The notes below the pieces were generated by a model. The model worked only from the letters and a program-made list of their open reading frames with translations. It searched no databases and had not been told where the DNA came from. From an uncultured Campylobacter sp. (GTDB lineage Bacteria > Campylobacterota > Campylobacteria > Campylobacterales > Campylobacteraceae), in assembly GCA_937875715.1 (NCBI GenBank), contig CALEHZ010000303.1, forward strand, positions 1-5,530: a stretch of DNA of 5,530 nucleotides, given 5' to 3'. Positions 4,952 through 5,530 of the stretch are shown here, piece after piece (position 1 is the first letter of the stretch; each line of letters begins with the position of its first letter). Both the position numbers and the translations under genes were made by a program.

Positions 4952-5530
4952 TTATGTAAAAGATTTATTTTCTGCAATTTCTCTAAAACCAAATTGATTT
5001 AGCCCTATAATTTGATTTTTTTCATTCACTAAAACATAAGGGCTAAGTATTTCTTTGGCTTTTTGAGCGTTTAGCTTAGGACGAATATAAGCACCAAATT
5101 CACTAAATGATTTTGGTAATTTATTGTTATTGCTATACTCGAGAATTTTATTTATGATTTTTTTCAAATGTTCATCTTTTCCATTATTTAAATTTTTTAT
5201 CACCGAAACAATATGTTCGTAATTATTTAGATAATTTAAAATAAAAAGAAAAGCCATTTCGTAAGTTACATCATCAATAATATCGCTTGGAATATGAGCT
5301 GGAAATTCTAGCCAAATATCAAATTCACGCAAATAATGTAAGATTATAAGAATAGCTTTAAAATTATACTCCACTCTTACAAAATAATCAGCAAAATCAT
5401 CATCATAACGATTTCTAAGCTCTTTTACAAGAGCTTTTAATTTATGCGTTATTTTATGTTCTACTACTTGATTTTTTACTAAGCGATGCTCTTTATTTAT
5501 TCTAGCAAATTCTATGATTTTTTCAGAATT
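4952..5530 (-). CDS. Hypothetical helical protein, N-terminus beyond window
   Basis: The minus-strand frame is open from the window edge to TAA at 4952-4954, giving 192 visible residues. A GTG at 5374 begins an internal reading, but 52 coherent codons precede it (NSEKIIEFARINKEHRL, then HKLKALVKELRNRYDDDFADYF), so the real start lies past 5530. The protein is mostly helical, with hydrophobic stretches such as FKAILIILHYL and MAFLFILNYL, which look like buried helices more than membrane spans. It has a polar middle (NLNNGKDEHLKKIINKILEY) and ends with PYVLVNEKNQIIGLNQFGF. I do not recognise it. It converges on the mobilization operon across the attachment-type region. It may be element cargo or flanking host DNA; the sequence does not decide. 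Confidence 0.65.
   Translation of the reverse strand, partial: NSEKIIEFARINKEHRLVKNQVVEHKITHKLKALVKELRNRYDDDFADYFVRVEYNFKAILIILHYLREFDIWLEFPAHIPSDIIDDVTYEMAFLFILNYLNNYEHIVSVIKNLNNGKDEHLKKIINKILEYSNNNKLPKSFSEFGAYIRPKLNAQKAKEILSPYVLVNEKNQIIGLNQFGFREIAENKSFT

Overview
Most of this window (about 770 to 5530) is AT-rich DNA with Campylobacter-type character: AAGGAG ribosome binding sites five bases before ATG, AT-ending codons and lysine-rich proteins. It looks like accessory (mobile) DNA of an epsilonproteobacterium. The genus is inferred from style and gene types, not proven. The first ~750 bases differ: I count 31 G+C in bases 1-60 against 19 in 841-900, and arginine is written largely with AGA/AGG and CGA. 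A seam lies at roughly 731-770. It is either a junction between unrelated DNA pieces or an assembly chimera.

Layout. (1) 1-348: a protein of two tandem helix-turn-helix repeats, broken by compensating frameshifts. (2) 349-494: no gene seen. (3) 495-773, minus strand: an unrecognised short reading frame ending at the seam. (4) 761-841: the C-terminal tail of a gene whose beginning is missing, then the N-terminal third or so of a phage tail tape measure gene (844-1848). The tape measure gene is truncated and apparently frameshifted near 1738, and a weak hairpin follows. (5) 1849-2228: AT-rich, gene-free. (6) 2229-4543: a mobilization module with a small AlpA/excisionase-like DNA-binding protein, a small coiled-coil protein, a GC-rich folded region (2758-2899) that is a good oriT candidate, and a MobV-like relaxase ending in a strong intrinsic terminator. 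(7) 4544-4951: a gene-free attachment-type region. It holds a 14-base sequence identical in form to a tRNA 3' end including CCA, two TTTTGGGAC repeats, and a five-copy TGCCTA array forming a 17-bp inverted repeat. (8) 4952-5530, minus strand: the C-terminal part of an unrecognised helical protein that runs off the window.

Taken together, 1849-4951 reads as the mobilization and attachment end of an integrative mobilizable element or plasmid-like island lying beside prophage remains. The relaxase would nick at an oriT in the folded region just upstream of its own gene. The two small genes would be regulatory or accessory partners. The tRNA-derived core would be the recombination site. No integrase, replication gene, coupling protein or tRNA gene is in the window, so the element would depend on partners elsewhere. 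The points most worth a second look are the nested 142-base fold, the relaxase's split HUH motif, and the attachment region.
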